A stretch of DNA of 64,000 bases from Pyropia yezoensis. Its lineage: Eukaryota > Rhodophyta > Bangiophyceae > Bangiales > Bangiaceae. Below the pieces are notes generated by a model that was not told the origin of the DNA, made no database searches, and saw nothing but the letters and a program-made list of their open reading frames with translations. Position numbers and translations under genes: made by a program. The first letter of the stretch is position 1. Every line of letters begins with the position of its first letter. The stretch covers positions 5,516,882 through 5,580,881 of the forward strand of contig CM020618.1 in the NCBI GenBank assembly GCA_009829735.1, given 5' to 3'. Shown here piece after piece: positions 52,991 to 64,000 of this stretch.

Positions 52991-54828
52991 CTGCTGTGGT
53001 ACGGGACGACATGTGGGCGGGAGGCCGCGGGCGTAATTGTGTGCGTCGGGTGACGGAGAGTACAGGCGGCCGCGCGTGGGAGAACCAGCAGGCGTGCGGA
53101 GTGTCTGGTGGGATCCGTTAAACGGTGTGTCTGCTCACTGTGTCAAGGGACGGCGGGTGTCTGGGGCGGCGCAGACACTGCGGCGAGGCATTGACGTCGA
53201 TGCGGCAAGTGGCTGTGACTGTGTGTGTCTCTGGTGTGTTTCTGTGCCTGTGTCTATTCACCTGATCAGGCAGCTCCAGGTGGCCCGCCTCTGTAATACG
53301 TGTCCAAATACTTTGAGAAGGTGCTGAGTAACTACTAAAGTGAACAAAAATAGATGAGCGATTCCACAAGGACCGGAATAAAAGGGGCCGTCATCCGGCG
53401 TCATCCGGACTGTGCCGGATACGCACTGTAGTGGCCTATTCAACTCTATGTGTTTCACATTGCAATCTAGCTTGCATTGAGGTGTGTTACGGGATGCAGT
53501 ACACGTGGTGTATGGTACATCACACCATTCTTGCCGCCCTTTTTTCGGTGTCTGAGTTGCAAGCATCTGCCTGTATCTACTGCATTTCAACCAGGCGTTG
53601 AAATGCAGGAAAACATGCAGTAAAATACAGTGGTTCCGGTCGCCGACGATGACTCAACCGGTCCCTGCGGTCCTCCAACCGCACACGCCTCGAAGAACCC
53701 GGACAGCCGCGCACCCCGAGAAGCGGGCGCCGCCTCCACTTACGCCGACAGCACCGACGCTCGCAGCGCCGTTAGGTACCCTCCCGAAGGTCCCTGTTGG
53801 CGAGCCCCCCGGTTGCGACCCCTCCTCGACGCAGGAGCACTTCCTGCCACAGCCTTTTGCCCCAGTCTCTCGAGCGGCCCCGCCCACGGGCCAAGGCGCG
53901 CAGCTGGCCCACCCAAGCACGGCCGGCACGTGCCAGTCAGTGGCGGTGCGCGAGCCTCTGCGTGAAAAGGAATGTCAAGAGCCAGGACCAGGCGGTGTGG
54001 TGTGGGCCACAATAAAGTGAACCGCACGGCCACCCCCGGTCCTGCCGGCCGTGCGACAGCCTCATGGCCCCCTTGGCCGCCACGCGCGCCCGTAGACGAG
54101 GCGGGTAGGGAGGTTGGCCGGGTGCCAAGGCGGGCACATCGGGGGGGGCGGCGCCGGCACGGATAGGCCTTCAGAATGGTGGGGTCAGGGGCTCCCGCGC
54201 TACGGGCCCAAAGCCCGCGCGCGCGTCCCCGCGCTCGGTCGGCGCGAACCGGGCGTTGCGTTTACGGGGCCGCGGGGACGTTGGCGGGGAGGGTTCGCGG
54301 CGGCGACGACCGGCAGCAGCGCTCCCGCGCGCGCCACTCCGACGGGCAGTCCAACGGGGCGTGGACGCGCGCTATGCTCGCCCGACGTGGGGTTTGCCCT
54401 CCTCGATTTTGCGCACCAGCCCATGGGGCAGCCACATGGGCCGCTGGACAACTTCGAAAAATCCCTCGCGTTCCGCGTCTGCGGGCGGGCAAAATCATGG
54501 ACTTAAAGTCGCCCCCCCCCACACCCCATTCTCAGGCGTCAAAACGGGGGGGGGTCGGTTGGACTTGTCGGATCCGAGCGGGTCGCCCCGAGTCGGACCG
54601 CCCTCCGATTCTCCGACTGGATGGAGAAATCTGGCAAACGTACTGTCAGAACTGCCGCACGTAGTGTACAGTCATGACCCGGTTGTAAGCGTCCCAGTTA
54701 TATGGCACCCTGCCATACAACTGGGAGCATCGCGGACCGTCCTGCTTCAAGGTCTCGATCGCCAATCTCTGCGATCGTTCGGCACACAGTGCAATCGAAT
54801 GGAATGGAATTACGAGGAGAGCAAGGGG
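52991..54828. other. Unassigned region left of copy B
   Basis: No supported gene. 53,650-54,620 is GC-rich; a 140-codon plus-strand frame at 53,598-54,020 has no recognisable domain and shadow-like composition. Confidence 0.4.
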
Positions 54829-55299
54829 TGTGGCAAAAACCTCTCGCACACACGGCACCCAAGTTGGGGCGGTGTGCTAGGGGCTGCCTCCCGTGTCGGG
54901 GGAACCGGAAGAAGTGCAAGTCGCACACACTCTATCCCTGTTGTGGGCAATCCCCCGACTGACAAACAAGAAGATGGGGGTGTGGTCCAACAGTTTCTTG
55001 GTCGGGACGGGGAAGCAGGGCCAAGCCCCGCTGTCCCTCCCCTTATCCCCCCAGGGTCCCCTCAGAATCTCGCCACTCAGAAATCTCCCACCCCAGCACC
55101 TGCCCACCGGGCCACACGAAAATTCAAGACGATAAATGCAGAAAACCCTCAAATCCAAGTTGGATTTACTACTAAGCTAACTATTCCAAACTTAGGGAAT
55201 ATGGACCCAAATGCAGGGGGAGGAACGGGTCAGGCTAGTGGCCTGCCGCCCCTTGCATGGCACGTGTTGCCCCCGTACCTGGGGGCCAATACTGCCACA
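54829..55299 (-). repeat. 3' LTR of family 2 copy B
   Basis: 471 bases, reverse complement of the other two family 2 LTRs, with the same TGTGGCA...TGCCACA ends. Confidence 0.94.
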
Positions 55300-55312
55300 C
55301 TCCCCTCTCCTC
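55300..55312 (-). other. Polypurine tract of family 2 copy B
   Basis: Read on the minus strand, gaggagaggggag directly abuts the 3' LTR. Confidence 0.7.
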
Positions 55313-55638
55313 AGTTCCGACCGACCCGGTCGGCCCTGTGAGGGGGTGCGTAAACGCACGTCTCGGCGTTGGGGGCGCGACTTGCTGTCTCCCCCTCAAG
55401 TACGTAACGCGGATGTGGAGGCGGTCACGTTGACGGCCCCTCTCCTCAAGCTTGCCCACTTGGCAGCTTGCTCTCCCCGGTTCTCACTTCACCACCACCA
55501 ACACATCTTCTTCTCCTTCCCCTGGGCCGCCCTACGCTGGGGAGGCCACCCGTCTACCCACGATCCGATTCCCCCTCAACTCGAGGAGGGTCTCGTGCCG
55601 CTGTAGCCAGGGCGTCTCTCCCCAACTAGGGGAGAGCC

Positions 55639-57578
55639 ATGGCGACCCCGGGGGTGGAGACGGACTCCCTCGATGAACGTATGGAGGACACCTCCTACGG
55701 TGCCGCGCCCGCCGGGAATTCCGGCGGGGGCTCCGCGATCGCTCCGGGGGATGGGACTCCCGCGTCACCCGGCTTTGGGTTGACGGCGGGATCTCCCCCG
55801 GAGGCGGGACAAGTTGTCCCGCGTGAGGCCTTGGGGCGGTGGTTTTACCACGCTTGGCCTCTGTATGAGGAGGGGTTGACTGTTCTTCGCTGTGGCCGAC
55901 TTGGCACAGCGATGGGTCGGGTGTGGGACCGCCTACGGGAGAAGTATCCCCGTAGGGTCGGGTTCCCTGCCGGCTTCAGGACGGACCAGTTTGCTTTCCT
56001 GAACGATGAGGAGGTTGAGGACGTTCAGCGAGCCAAGGCTATGGTGGACCGCGGGGAAATTATCTCGGGTCCCGGCAACTTGCCGACCCTTACTTGGGAC
56101 GCGACGGCAACTCGCCCCCCGTACCTTCACGAGGCCGATCCGCACACTCATCACTTTGATGTGCGGATGGAGAAGGACTTCCGACGAGGTCCCTACTTGG
56201 TGACCTCGGCTCAGCTTGAGTTTCCGCAGCAGTCTGCTGCCAGTAAGGAGCAGTACTACCCGAAGAAGCCGAGTGGTGGCCTCAAGTTGAGGTCCCCTAC
56301 GGGTTCCCTGCGTTGCTACCCCGGTTGCTTGACCACTTAGGCTCCACCATGTTGGTGGCTGGCCCTGATCACCTGGTGTGGGCCATGTTGGCCACCCAGT
56401 GGCTCCTCGAGGTCATGTCGACCTGGGTGTCCTGTGTCCAGCGGCGGAGGATGCTCTGGCATCTCCCCTTCGGCTTATCCAAGGTTTGGAACAGCTCACC
56501 CCTCAGCTAGTTGCTGAGGGATGCTCATCAGGACAGCTCACTCTACTTAAGGAGATGCTCCGCCTCCACAAGTTTATCGAGTGGGAGAGCATCGAGCACA
56601 AGTTGCGCCGCCCCACTCGTGGGCCCAAGGACGATGGCGCACTTCGCCAGCTCGTATGGGTCGCTCGTTAACTTCACGACGGCCGTGTGGTACTACGAGA
56701 GGGGTTGGGCATCGGGGACTACCCGTATGCCCCGGGGGTGGATCGCCACACTGCGCCACCCCCGGACAAGGCCATAGTGATGGCCGTGCCTTCTCATGAT
56801 GACCACATGACTCAACCCACTGCGGGGGCCCGAGTAGGGGTCGCAGTTACACCCGGGCACCGCCACCTCGGCGTGCCCCTCCGCTTCCTCCTGTCCCCTA
56901 CCAGCCGCACGGGACATCCCGATTAGCGTGGCCGTTGAGTCGTCCACCCCGGTGTCCCCCAACTTGGGGGCCACCCTCCTGACGGTATACCCCAAGTTGG
57001 TGTTACCGGCCACGCCTCTGACCTGAGAGATGATGATCACCACTTTGGTGCGCACCATTTCCTGGTTGGCCGCGTCGACCGCAACCCTACAGAGTTCCGA
57101 GACTCCTCAACTTGAGGAGCGCGTTCGTACTGCAGTGGCGACCGCGAGTTGCGAGTCGGTGGCGGAGTTTATGACAGCCGAGTTGGCTCGCATTGGGGCT
57201 ATTATGCCCCAGCCAGCCCCACTTGGGCGTGGCAAACGTCGCGCGAGCCGGGCATACTCGCCTCCTCGCCGTCGTCGCCGACGCTCCCGGCGCTCTCCCT
57301 CCGTGTCGGAAGACGAGTTGTCTTACTCCGTCTCGGAGTCCTCTACTACGTCAGAGTCGGAGTCGGTCCGGCGTCTGCGTCGCCAACTTGCGCGCAAGAC
57401 TAAGCAGAAAGGCAGCCGCGGTCGTCGCCACTTGCGCGACCGAGAGGGGCGCGACGGTTCCGACTTGGAGCCGCCGGCCCCGCCGACTGGTGGGGAGCGT
57501 TATCGCCGTGGGTCTCGCCGCTCGCCTCCACGTGAGGGCGAGGGCCGTGGGGTTGGAGAGTCTAGCATGCATGCCTAG
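55639..57578 (+). pseudogene. Antisense gene of family 2 chromovirus, frameshifted
   Basis: Begins at an ATG in strong context (gccATGgcg) on the strand opposite pol. The first frame runs 233 codons to a TAG at 56,338: an acidic/Gly-rich start (METDSLDERMEDTSY-like region), then a folded-looking part (VVPREALGRWFYHAWPLYEE, YPRRVGFPAGFRTDQFAFLN, HHFDVRMEKDFRRGPYLVTS). Coding-like sequence continues in other phases, with LLDHLGSTMLVAGPDHLVWA near 56,320, then LIQGLEQLTPQLVAEGCSSG and KEMLRLHKFIEWESIEHKLR near 56,480-56,630. The final frame at 57,030-57,578 ends in an Arg/Ser-rich tail with SEDELSYSVSESSTTSESES. Several indels are needed to read it through. No family recognised, and no convincing similarity to the 789-codon gene of family 1 by eye. 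Confidence 0.65.
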
Positions 57579-57689
57579 TTGGCAGCTGCCTTTGTTGTGA
57601 GAGTGTGAGGGTTAGGGCTGTAGTTAAAAGCCACTCTGCGTACCACTTCGACTTGAAGCACTCTCTTGGCACTGTTGCTCAGCCTTACC
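57579..57689. other. Short spacer between convergent antisense gene and pol
   Basis: Only about 110 bases separate the last codon of the antisense gene and the pol stop, so transcripts from the two strands probably overlap at their 3' ends. Confidence 0.5.
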
Positions 57690-59016
57690 TCACGTTGAAG
57701 GGGGGCTGCTAGGGTCAATCTCATTCCGGGCACAGTATGCCCAGACCTTCTCAGCGGGAAGGTCCTCCACATACTCCCACGTATCATCCTTGGCTTTGTA
57801 GCCGAACCAACGCACCCTCACCATGAGGCGGTTAGTGTCCTCATCCCAGCCGTGGTCGATGAACTTATCGAACACGTACTCCTGTGGGCCCTGTTTGGCC
57901 GCAGGCAGCGAGGGGAGGCGCCACGCTTCCAGCGCCCGCGCCCAAGCTGGGTCGCCTGCAGGGGGTGGTGCAACTTTGACCACGTCCTGTCCGTTCACTG
58001 TGCGGACCCCATCGTCACTTTCGATGGTGAAACGCCGCCCATCAGTACGAAGGACCTGGTACGGCCCCTTCGTCTGGAATACCAACTTACCCCCAGTTGG
58101 GGTGTGTGAGTGTACCAGCGCCCGGTCACCCTGCTCAGGGACATGTTTAGCATTGCGCACCTTTTTGTCAAAGGTACGCTTATAGCGCTTTTGTGCTTTG
58201 TCCATCTCAGCCCTGACTTTAGGGATGAGGATTTCAAGCCTAGCAGCGAACTCCGCCTTACTCTCAGTAGGAGTAGGCGTACTGCCACCATCCTCCCTAG
58301 TTGGGAGCGGCGGCCGCACGGCAATAGACCGCACGCGACGGGGGGTCACAAAAGCGAGGGGTACTTCCCCGGTAGATAAGTGAACCTGCGAATTGTAGGC
58401 AGTGGTAAGAATAGAAATGTATTGGTCCCACGTTTTCACATGCTCACTCATATAGTGGCGCAACTGCCGAACAATAGTTTTGTTTAAGCGCTCCACCTGC
58501 CCATTAGTTTGTGGGTGGTAGGGGGTGGCATAGTTTGCCTTAACCCCCAACATATCCAGCACTCCCTGAAACAGTACAGACGCAAATTGCGGTCCATTGT
58601 CCGATAGTGTACTATCCGGAATGCCATACGCGGCAACCCAGTGATCTAGGAAGGCTGACACGACCGACATGGCCGTGATCTCTGCCAGTGGGATCGCTCG
58701 CGTAAGTTTCGTGAAGCGGTCACAGATGACCAGGAGGTACTGGTTGCCCTCCTCGGTCACGGGCAGTGGCCCAAGGATGTCCATCGCCAACGCGGCAAAG
58801 GGCTCCTTGGCCGGGAACAATAGCAAAGCCGTAGTAGGCCGCCGTTCCATCAGACGGTTCTGTGCACAACTTGTGCAAGCAGCTACCCAACTATAGATGT
58901 CCACGACCATGGACGGACAGTAGTACCTGGTCCTCAGGGTCTGGTACAGTTTACTAGACCCCAGGTGTCCACCCGTGGGAGCGTTATGCTCCCTCAAAAG
59001 GATACTGTCCTTGAGA
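57690..59016 (-). pseudogene. pol: Integrase and chromodomain end of Pol, family 2 copy B
   Basis: Intact phase from about 59,016 to the TAG at 57,690, although the open frame reads on upstream through copy C's LTR by chance. Zinc-binding region LREHNAPTGGHLGSSKLYQ...CTSCAQNR, triad in AMDILGPLPVTEEGNQYLLV, TLSDNGPQFASV and NGQVERLNKTIV. The C-terminus EYVFDKFIDHGWDEDTNRLM...VRVRWFGYKAKDDTWEYVED reads as a chromodomain. The RT and protease parts are missing because copy C has cut the element. Useful for filling in the end of copy A's pol, lost in the gap. Confidence 0.9.
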
Positions 59017-59024
59017 GATGCGGG

Positions 59025-59493
59025 TGTGGCAGTATTGACCCCCAGGTAGGGGGGCAACACGTGCCATGCAAGGGGCGGCAGGCCACTAGCCTGACCCGTT
59101 CCTCCCCCTGCATTTGGGTCCATATTCCCTAAGTTTGGAATAGTTAGCTTAGTAGTAAATCCAACTTGGATTTGAGGGTTTTCTGCATTTATCGTCTTGA
59201 ATTTTCGTGTGGCCCGGTGGGCAGGTGCTGGGGTGGGAGATTCTGAGTGGCGAGATTCTGAGTGGACCCTGGGGGGATAAGGGGAGGGACAGCGGGGCTT
59301 GGCCCTGCGTCCCCGTCCCGACCAAGAAACTGTTGGACCACACACCATCCTCTTGTTTGTCCGTGGGGGGTTTGCCCCACAACAGGGATAGAGTGTGTGC
59401 GACTTGCACTTCTTCCGGTTCCCCCGACACGGGAGGCAGCCCTAGCACACCGCCCCAACTTGGGTGCCGTGTGTGCTAGTGGTTTTTGCCACA
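59025..59493 (+). repeat. 5' LTR of family 2 copy C
   Basis: 469 bases, only a handful of differences from the copy A LTR, which suggests recent activity of the family. Confidence 0.94.
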
Positions 59494-59613
59494 TTTGGTA
59501 GAGCAGCAGGGGACAGAGGTAAACTTTACCTCCGGGTGCACCCGGGTGTAGGGGGCCCTTTGTCTCAGAGGAACGGTGGTCTTGGGACCGTGTCATACGG
59601 ATCGTCAGCCAAC

Positions 59614-61554
59614 ATGGCTAGCTCGGACCCCCCGTCGTCCGGGGAGTACACGGGTGACGCACGTACTTCAGTGCCTTTGAATACTGGTGAGACACAGGTG
59701 GGTTTACCTGGGGTCGCAGAGGGACTAGAGGTCCCTCAAGCCAGCAGGACTGGAAGTACGGGCGGGCAACAGGCCACCCCGACTCAGTCGGGAGCTCACT
59801 CGGGTGACACTTCTGATGTGGGTGGGCCGAAGTCTGGCCACCGTGTGGTATACTCAACGGGAACGTCCCAAGGGGTGAGGACTGTCCCCGCGGGTTCCAC
59901 TCCGGTTGGAGCCAACTTTGGCTTGGAGTCGTCGCCAACTAGGCTTTCGGAGGACGGTGGACCCCCGTTGGTCGGCGATGGGCTCGCGCCCATGCCCCCG
60001 GTTGAGACCCCTGAGGAACGTGGTTACCCCTCAGGTGGACTCCCGGAGGCGGACCGAGACTCAACTGGAGTCGTCAATCCACTCCTCGCGGAAACTGTCC
60101 GTCGGGAGGCGACCAATGTGTTGCGGCAGACTTTGTCGGACCTGGTGGTCACGATGACGAATACTATTCTGAATCAGATTGTGGCGAGTTTGCCAGATGG
60201 CCTTAATGTCCAAACCGGATTGGGGCTTTCGAGCCCGCAGGCGCAGGGGGAATCCCTCCTCACGCCTATCTCTGGTCGCCCCGAACTGGGGGCGACACCT
60301 GTGACTCCCAACATGGGAGCCACACCATACTCGGTGGGGCGTACGCCCTTCACGGGGGAGTTCCCCCCGGAAACGCCGGCGGCTACACCAAGCGCGCCGC
60401 GCCGGACTACAGGCACTGAGAGTGAACTTACCCCAGTGCCACAGCGGCTGTTCCTCAACGTGAGGTGCCGCCGAAGATCCAGGTAGCCAACCCGGTCTAC
60501 CAGAGGATCTTTGACTGTGAGACCTACGCCCTTCACAACAAGTCGGTGGCGTATGGTCCTTACCAGGCCCAGCCATGGGCCGTGCCAAGAAGAATGCACT
60601 TCACTCTTTTAGGCACAAAGCGGAGTGGGATGGTACTCCCCCCTCCGTGTCTTTGAGTTCCTACGTCGTTTCACAAAAGCCTGTGACGACAATGCCATAA
60701 GTGAAGGGCATGGCTTCTATATGCTACAGGAATTCACGAAGGGGACCTGCAGACAGAACTTATGTCCGTCATGCCCAGCTCCTCAAGTGGAGGCGCTGGT
60801 GAGGTGACGTCCTATTTGGAGCTCGTCAACTGGTTGTTGAGGGCCATGGTGGATGAAGCAGCGTTGGCTTCTCAAGTTGAGGAGTTTACGCAAGCCCATC
60901 AGGAAGAGGCGGAGGACGAGTTGTCCTTTGCGGAGCGAGTCCGTAAGCTCAACAATCTTGTGGGTTTCTTCATCCACAAGCCGTGGTGAAGAGTCGGTTT
61001 GTGGAGGGACTCCATTGGTCAGTCCGGATGGAGACCCGGGAGCATAACACTGCCCGGGCGACCCTGGCCGAGTTGGCCAGGTTCGCCTATCGCAGAGGCG
61101 AGGCCTACCGCAAGTTGCGGGAGGAACAACGCCAGGAGCGTCAGGCCGAGTTGGCCAAGGAACGGGAGGAGGCGCGCCAGGCCAGAGAGTTGAGAGAGGC
61201 ACGCCGAATCCGCAAGGAGAGGGTGGTAGCTGCCGTGGGAACTTCCCAGGGTATCCCTTCGTCTTCCCCAGTTGGGAAGACCCCTCCCGGAACGGACCAT
61301 CGGTGTTGGAACTGCAACTCCGATGGTCACTGGGCATATGATTGCCCCAAGTTGAGTAAACGCATCCAACAACTTGTTAGGAATGCGAGTAAAAGTCGGC
61401 TACGAACGAAGTACGTTCACGCCGCGAGGGTGGGTCTCGACCGGTCGTTGCGGTCGCCACACCCTCGGCGGAGGAGGCGGACACGTCGTCCTCGGACTCG
61501 TCGTCTTCCTCCCCGCCCTCAGATTCGGACGCCAAGTCGGCGGGAAACGAATGA
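59614..61554 (+). pseudogene. gag: Gag of family 2 copy C, frameshifted
   Basis: Same start (MASSDPPSSGEYTGDARTS) as copy A. A one-base deletion near 60,452 (ttcctcaacg against ttccctcaacg) breaks the frame, and further indels follow at about 60,560-60,730 and 60,955-60,985. The zinc knuckle CWNCNSDGHWAYDC is kept near 61,305-61,350. The gag-pol ATGA overlap at 61,551 is preserved. Confidence 0.88.
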
Positions 61555-64000
61555 CCGTTGGGGCTGGTCGTCCGAAGCTCACAACGGCAGCCTCGGCCAA
61601 GTGGGCCAGGAGGACGAACCAACCGTGCCGGATACTGCGGCGACCTAAGGGAGTCCGCCCACCTCGGGTAGGACTCCCCAAGAACGTAAACCACGTCGGG
61701 TCATCGCGGTGCTGACAGGTGAGAACTTCCAGGTGGCTGGACGGGTGCAACTTGCCCCCGGCCGTGCATGCTGTACCCGTATCGTACTTGATACCGGGTC
61801 AGGAGCCTCCTTGATACGCAAGTCGCTATTACCAAAGGAGGTGAAGCTCCAACGCTGGAGGTCCAAAGCTGACCATATGATTGACATCAATGGTGGGGTA
61901 CTTCCCATCGTTGGTGCCGTGACCCTACCAACTAGGTTGGGGACCCATGAGGTCGACGTGACCTATGAGTAGTTGAGAATATATCGGTACCCCTGCTTCT
62001 GGGTACCCCTTATGTTGTTACACAAGTGCCTTTGATTTGTGGCCCTGAGTATTGGGTCAAGTTGATGAATGGGGAGACTATCCCCATCCTTGGTAAGGGA
62101 AAGTCTGTGGCTCCTGTGACAGTCTCACAGTCGAAGCCTGGTTGCTCTGTGAGGAAGGGTTTACTGCTACCCTGCGTTTAGCCCGCAAAGTCACGTTGCC
62201 CCCCAACTCGGTGGCGCACGTTGATGTTGTAACTGATTTTACGGGGAACGGGTTGGTGCACCCTCACCCCCGTCTTGCTCGCAAGCACCAAGTGCATGTT
62301 GCCCTTGGCACGATGGACTCCAAAGCCGGAGTCCCGTGGAGGATCCAGGTGATGAACCTGAGCCCGACGCCCAAGTACTTCAAGTCGGGAGCCAAGTTCG
62401 GCTATATCGACCAACACGAGGGACCGGTAGTAGCGGTCACCCTCAACGCGGGCGCAAGTAGCGACCCGAAGTCCGGAAAGGAGAAGCATCAAGCCAAGTC
62501 GGCCGCCTCTCCTCGACCCCATGTGAACATGGAGGGTGTCCCCCCCAGGTTGAGGGTTCAAGTTGAACGCCTCTTGGACCAATATCACAAGTTGTGGGAT
62601 GGTCAATTGGGACTCATGAGAGCCACCCAACACCGGATCGAGTTGAAGCCCGGTGCACCCCCTATACGCCAACAACCGTATAGGGGAGGACCTCGTTCAA
62701 GGGCCCTCGTTAAGGAGCAAGTTGCTCGCATGGAGGCCCTCGATGTGATCGAGGCCAGCAACGCCGAGTGGGCGAGTCCGGTGGTTATCGTCCCCAAAGT
62801 TGATGGGACCCCCCGGTTTTGTATCGACTACCGTAAGCTCAACGAGAGCACGGTGAAGGACAGTTATCCCCTACCTAGGATGGATGACTGTCTGGACTCT
62901 CTGGGGGAGGCAAACGTGTTCTCTACCCTGGACTGTAACGCGGGGTACTGGCAAATTCCCATTGCCCCGGAGGACAGGCATAAAACTACCTTTACCTGTC
63001 ACTGTGGTACCTACCAGTGCAAGCGTCTACCGTTTGGTCTGTGTAACGCGCCGGCAACTTTCCAGCGCGCTATGGACATGATTCTGGCCGGAGTACGGTG
63101 GCAGATCTGTCTTGTGTACCTAGACGATATCATTGTGTTCTCCCGAAGTCCGGAGGAACACATTGGCCATCTTGGCCAGGTGTTCAAGCTACTTGCTGAC
63201 GCCGGTGTGTCACTGAAGGCGAGTAAGTGCCACCTCTTTACTCAAGAGGTGGAGTACTTGGGACATGTTGTCCATCCGGGGCGTCTCAGTGTTAACGAGA
63301 AGAACTTGAGGGCCATTCGTAAGGCTCAGTACCCCCGGACCCAGACCCAGATGAGGAGCTTCCTCGGGATGTGTAACGTGTACCGACGTTTCACCAAGGG
63401 CTTCGCCAAGGTGGCGAAGCCGTTGAATGAGCTAGTGAGCTCAACGCTACCGAAGAACCTGCCTCCCCCAAGTCGGGTGGAGCAGGATTCCTTTGAGACT
63501 CTTCGGGACCTTCTGCTGAAGCCCCCCATCTTGGCTATTCCCAGGTTGGAAGGCCACTACATCCTGGATGTGGACGCTAGCTACGACCAACTTGGTTGTG
63601 TGTTGCTTCAGCAGCAGCCGGACAAGGAGTACTTGCCGGTGGGATACTTTAGTAAGGGGCTGAACTCGGCCGAGAAGAACTACGGAGTCACCGAGTTGGA
63701 AGGACTCGCCGTGGTGTGGGCGGTGACGTCACTTCGTCACTACCTGGAGGGTGAGAAGTTCCTCATCCGCTGTGACCACCGCGCGTTGCAGTTCATCTTT
63801 AAGACGGACTGTACGAATACTCGTCTCAACCGGTGGAGGGTGCGACTGGCACCCTTCAAGTTTGACATTGAATACCGACCTGGCAGGCAACATGCCCTTG
63901 CCGATGGCCTCTCTCGGGTAGCCACCGAGGGGCTGGACACTAACCCAGTCGATGAGGACATCCCCATCGTGGGGGTAGTCACGCGCTCGGGTCAGGCGTT
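61551..64000 (+). pseudogene. pol: Pol of family 2 copy C, frameshifted early, RT-RNase H frame open to the edge
   Basis: The protease VLDTGSGASLIRKSLLP is present. A two-base loss near 61,966 (tatgagtag against tatggcgtag) creates a stop, and another one-base loss lies near 62,152. From about 62,150 one phase stays open to the right edge and carries RT (FCIDYRKLNESTVKDSYPLP, YLDD near 63,118) and RNase H (YILDVDASYDQLGCVLL, LADGLSR). This RT-RNase H part is better preserved than in copy A, which has two extra bases here, and was used to place copy A's lesions. Confidence 0.88.

Larger units (their letters stand above)
54829..59024 (-). mobile_element. Family 2 chromovirus, copy B, 3' part only
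   Basis: Oriented on the minus strand: integrase end of pol at the right, antisense gene in the middle, polypurine tract and 3' LTR at the left. Its upstream part is cut at about 59,024 by the inserted LTR of copy C. Together with copies A and C it shows the full family layout: LTR, gag, pol, antisense gene, LTR. Confidence 0.88.
59025..64000 (+). mobile_element. Family 2 chromovirus, copy C, running off the right edge
   Basis: LTR, primer-binding region (ttTGGTAGAGCAGCAGGGGA after 59,493), decayed gag and pol in the same order as copy A. It is inserted into copy B in the opposite orientation. Confidence 0.92.

Noticed and set aside
53598..54020. 140-codon plus-strand frame
   Set aside because: Pro/Thr-rich, no domain, no homologous copy in the window; consistent with a chance frame.
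57690..59348. 552-codon minus-strand frame taken as one protein
   Set aside because: Its first ~110 residues are translated from the copy C LTR; the same LTR-derived residues appear in a frame at 41,875-42,261.
1..64000. CRISPR arrays, bacterial operons, ribosomal RNA genes
   Set aside because: Nothing of the kind seen; gene structure, tRNA intron and LTR elements are eukaryotic nuclear.

Overview
This is nuclear DNA from a eukaryote with a very GC-rich, intron-poor genome and a plastid. A bangiophyte red alga of the Porphyra/Pyropia kind is my best inference. The support is indirect: single-exon genes with GC-ending codons, a lumenal protein whose N-terminus (MAAFVAPF) has the phenylalanine-bearing start typical of red algal transit peptides followed by a twin-arginine signal, an ORC1 gene, and heavy loads of chromoviruses and Harbinger-type transposons. 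No search was run, so the species is not established.

Host genes occupy about 1-13 kb. They are a DMT/EamA-type membrane transporter (partial at the left edge), ORC1 of the origin recognition complex (BAH, AAA+ and winged-helix regions), a UVR-ApaG protein in two exons on the minus strand, a TPT/nucleotide-sugar transporter, and a thylakoid-lumen protein on the minus strand. A tRNA-Ala(AGC) with a 12-nt intron lies near 27.1 kb.

From 13 kb on, almost everything recognisable is mobile DNA. At 17.4-23.8 kb is a PIF/Harbinger transposon with a proline-rich/Myb-SANT gene facing a DDE transposase. All three of its reading frames are interrupted by an in-frame TAG, with coding-like sequence continuing after it. 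At 28.8-31.1 kb are relics: a gag-protease fragment and a BED/hAT-like pseudogene.

At 31,152-41,902 is a complete chromovirus (Ty3/Gypsy with a chromodomain) in minus orientation, with 5-bp target duplications, both LTRs, and intact gag and pol. It also carries a 789-codon gene on the opposite strand between pol and the 3' LTR. A second chromovirus family is present as three copies. Copy A (41,938 into a 500-N gap, plus strand) is decayed. Copy B (54,829-59,024, minus strand) keeps the integrase end and, again, an antisense gene near its 3' LTR. Copy C (59,025 to the right edge, plus strand) is inserted into copy B.

The most interesting signal is that two unrelated-looking chromovirus families both carry a long antisense-strand gene at the same place. 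Stretches at 13-17, 24-28 and 49-54.8 kb are mostly unassigned. They hold tandem repeats, a large hairpin, and short shared palindromic motifs.
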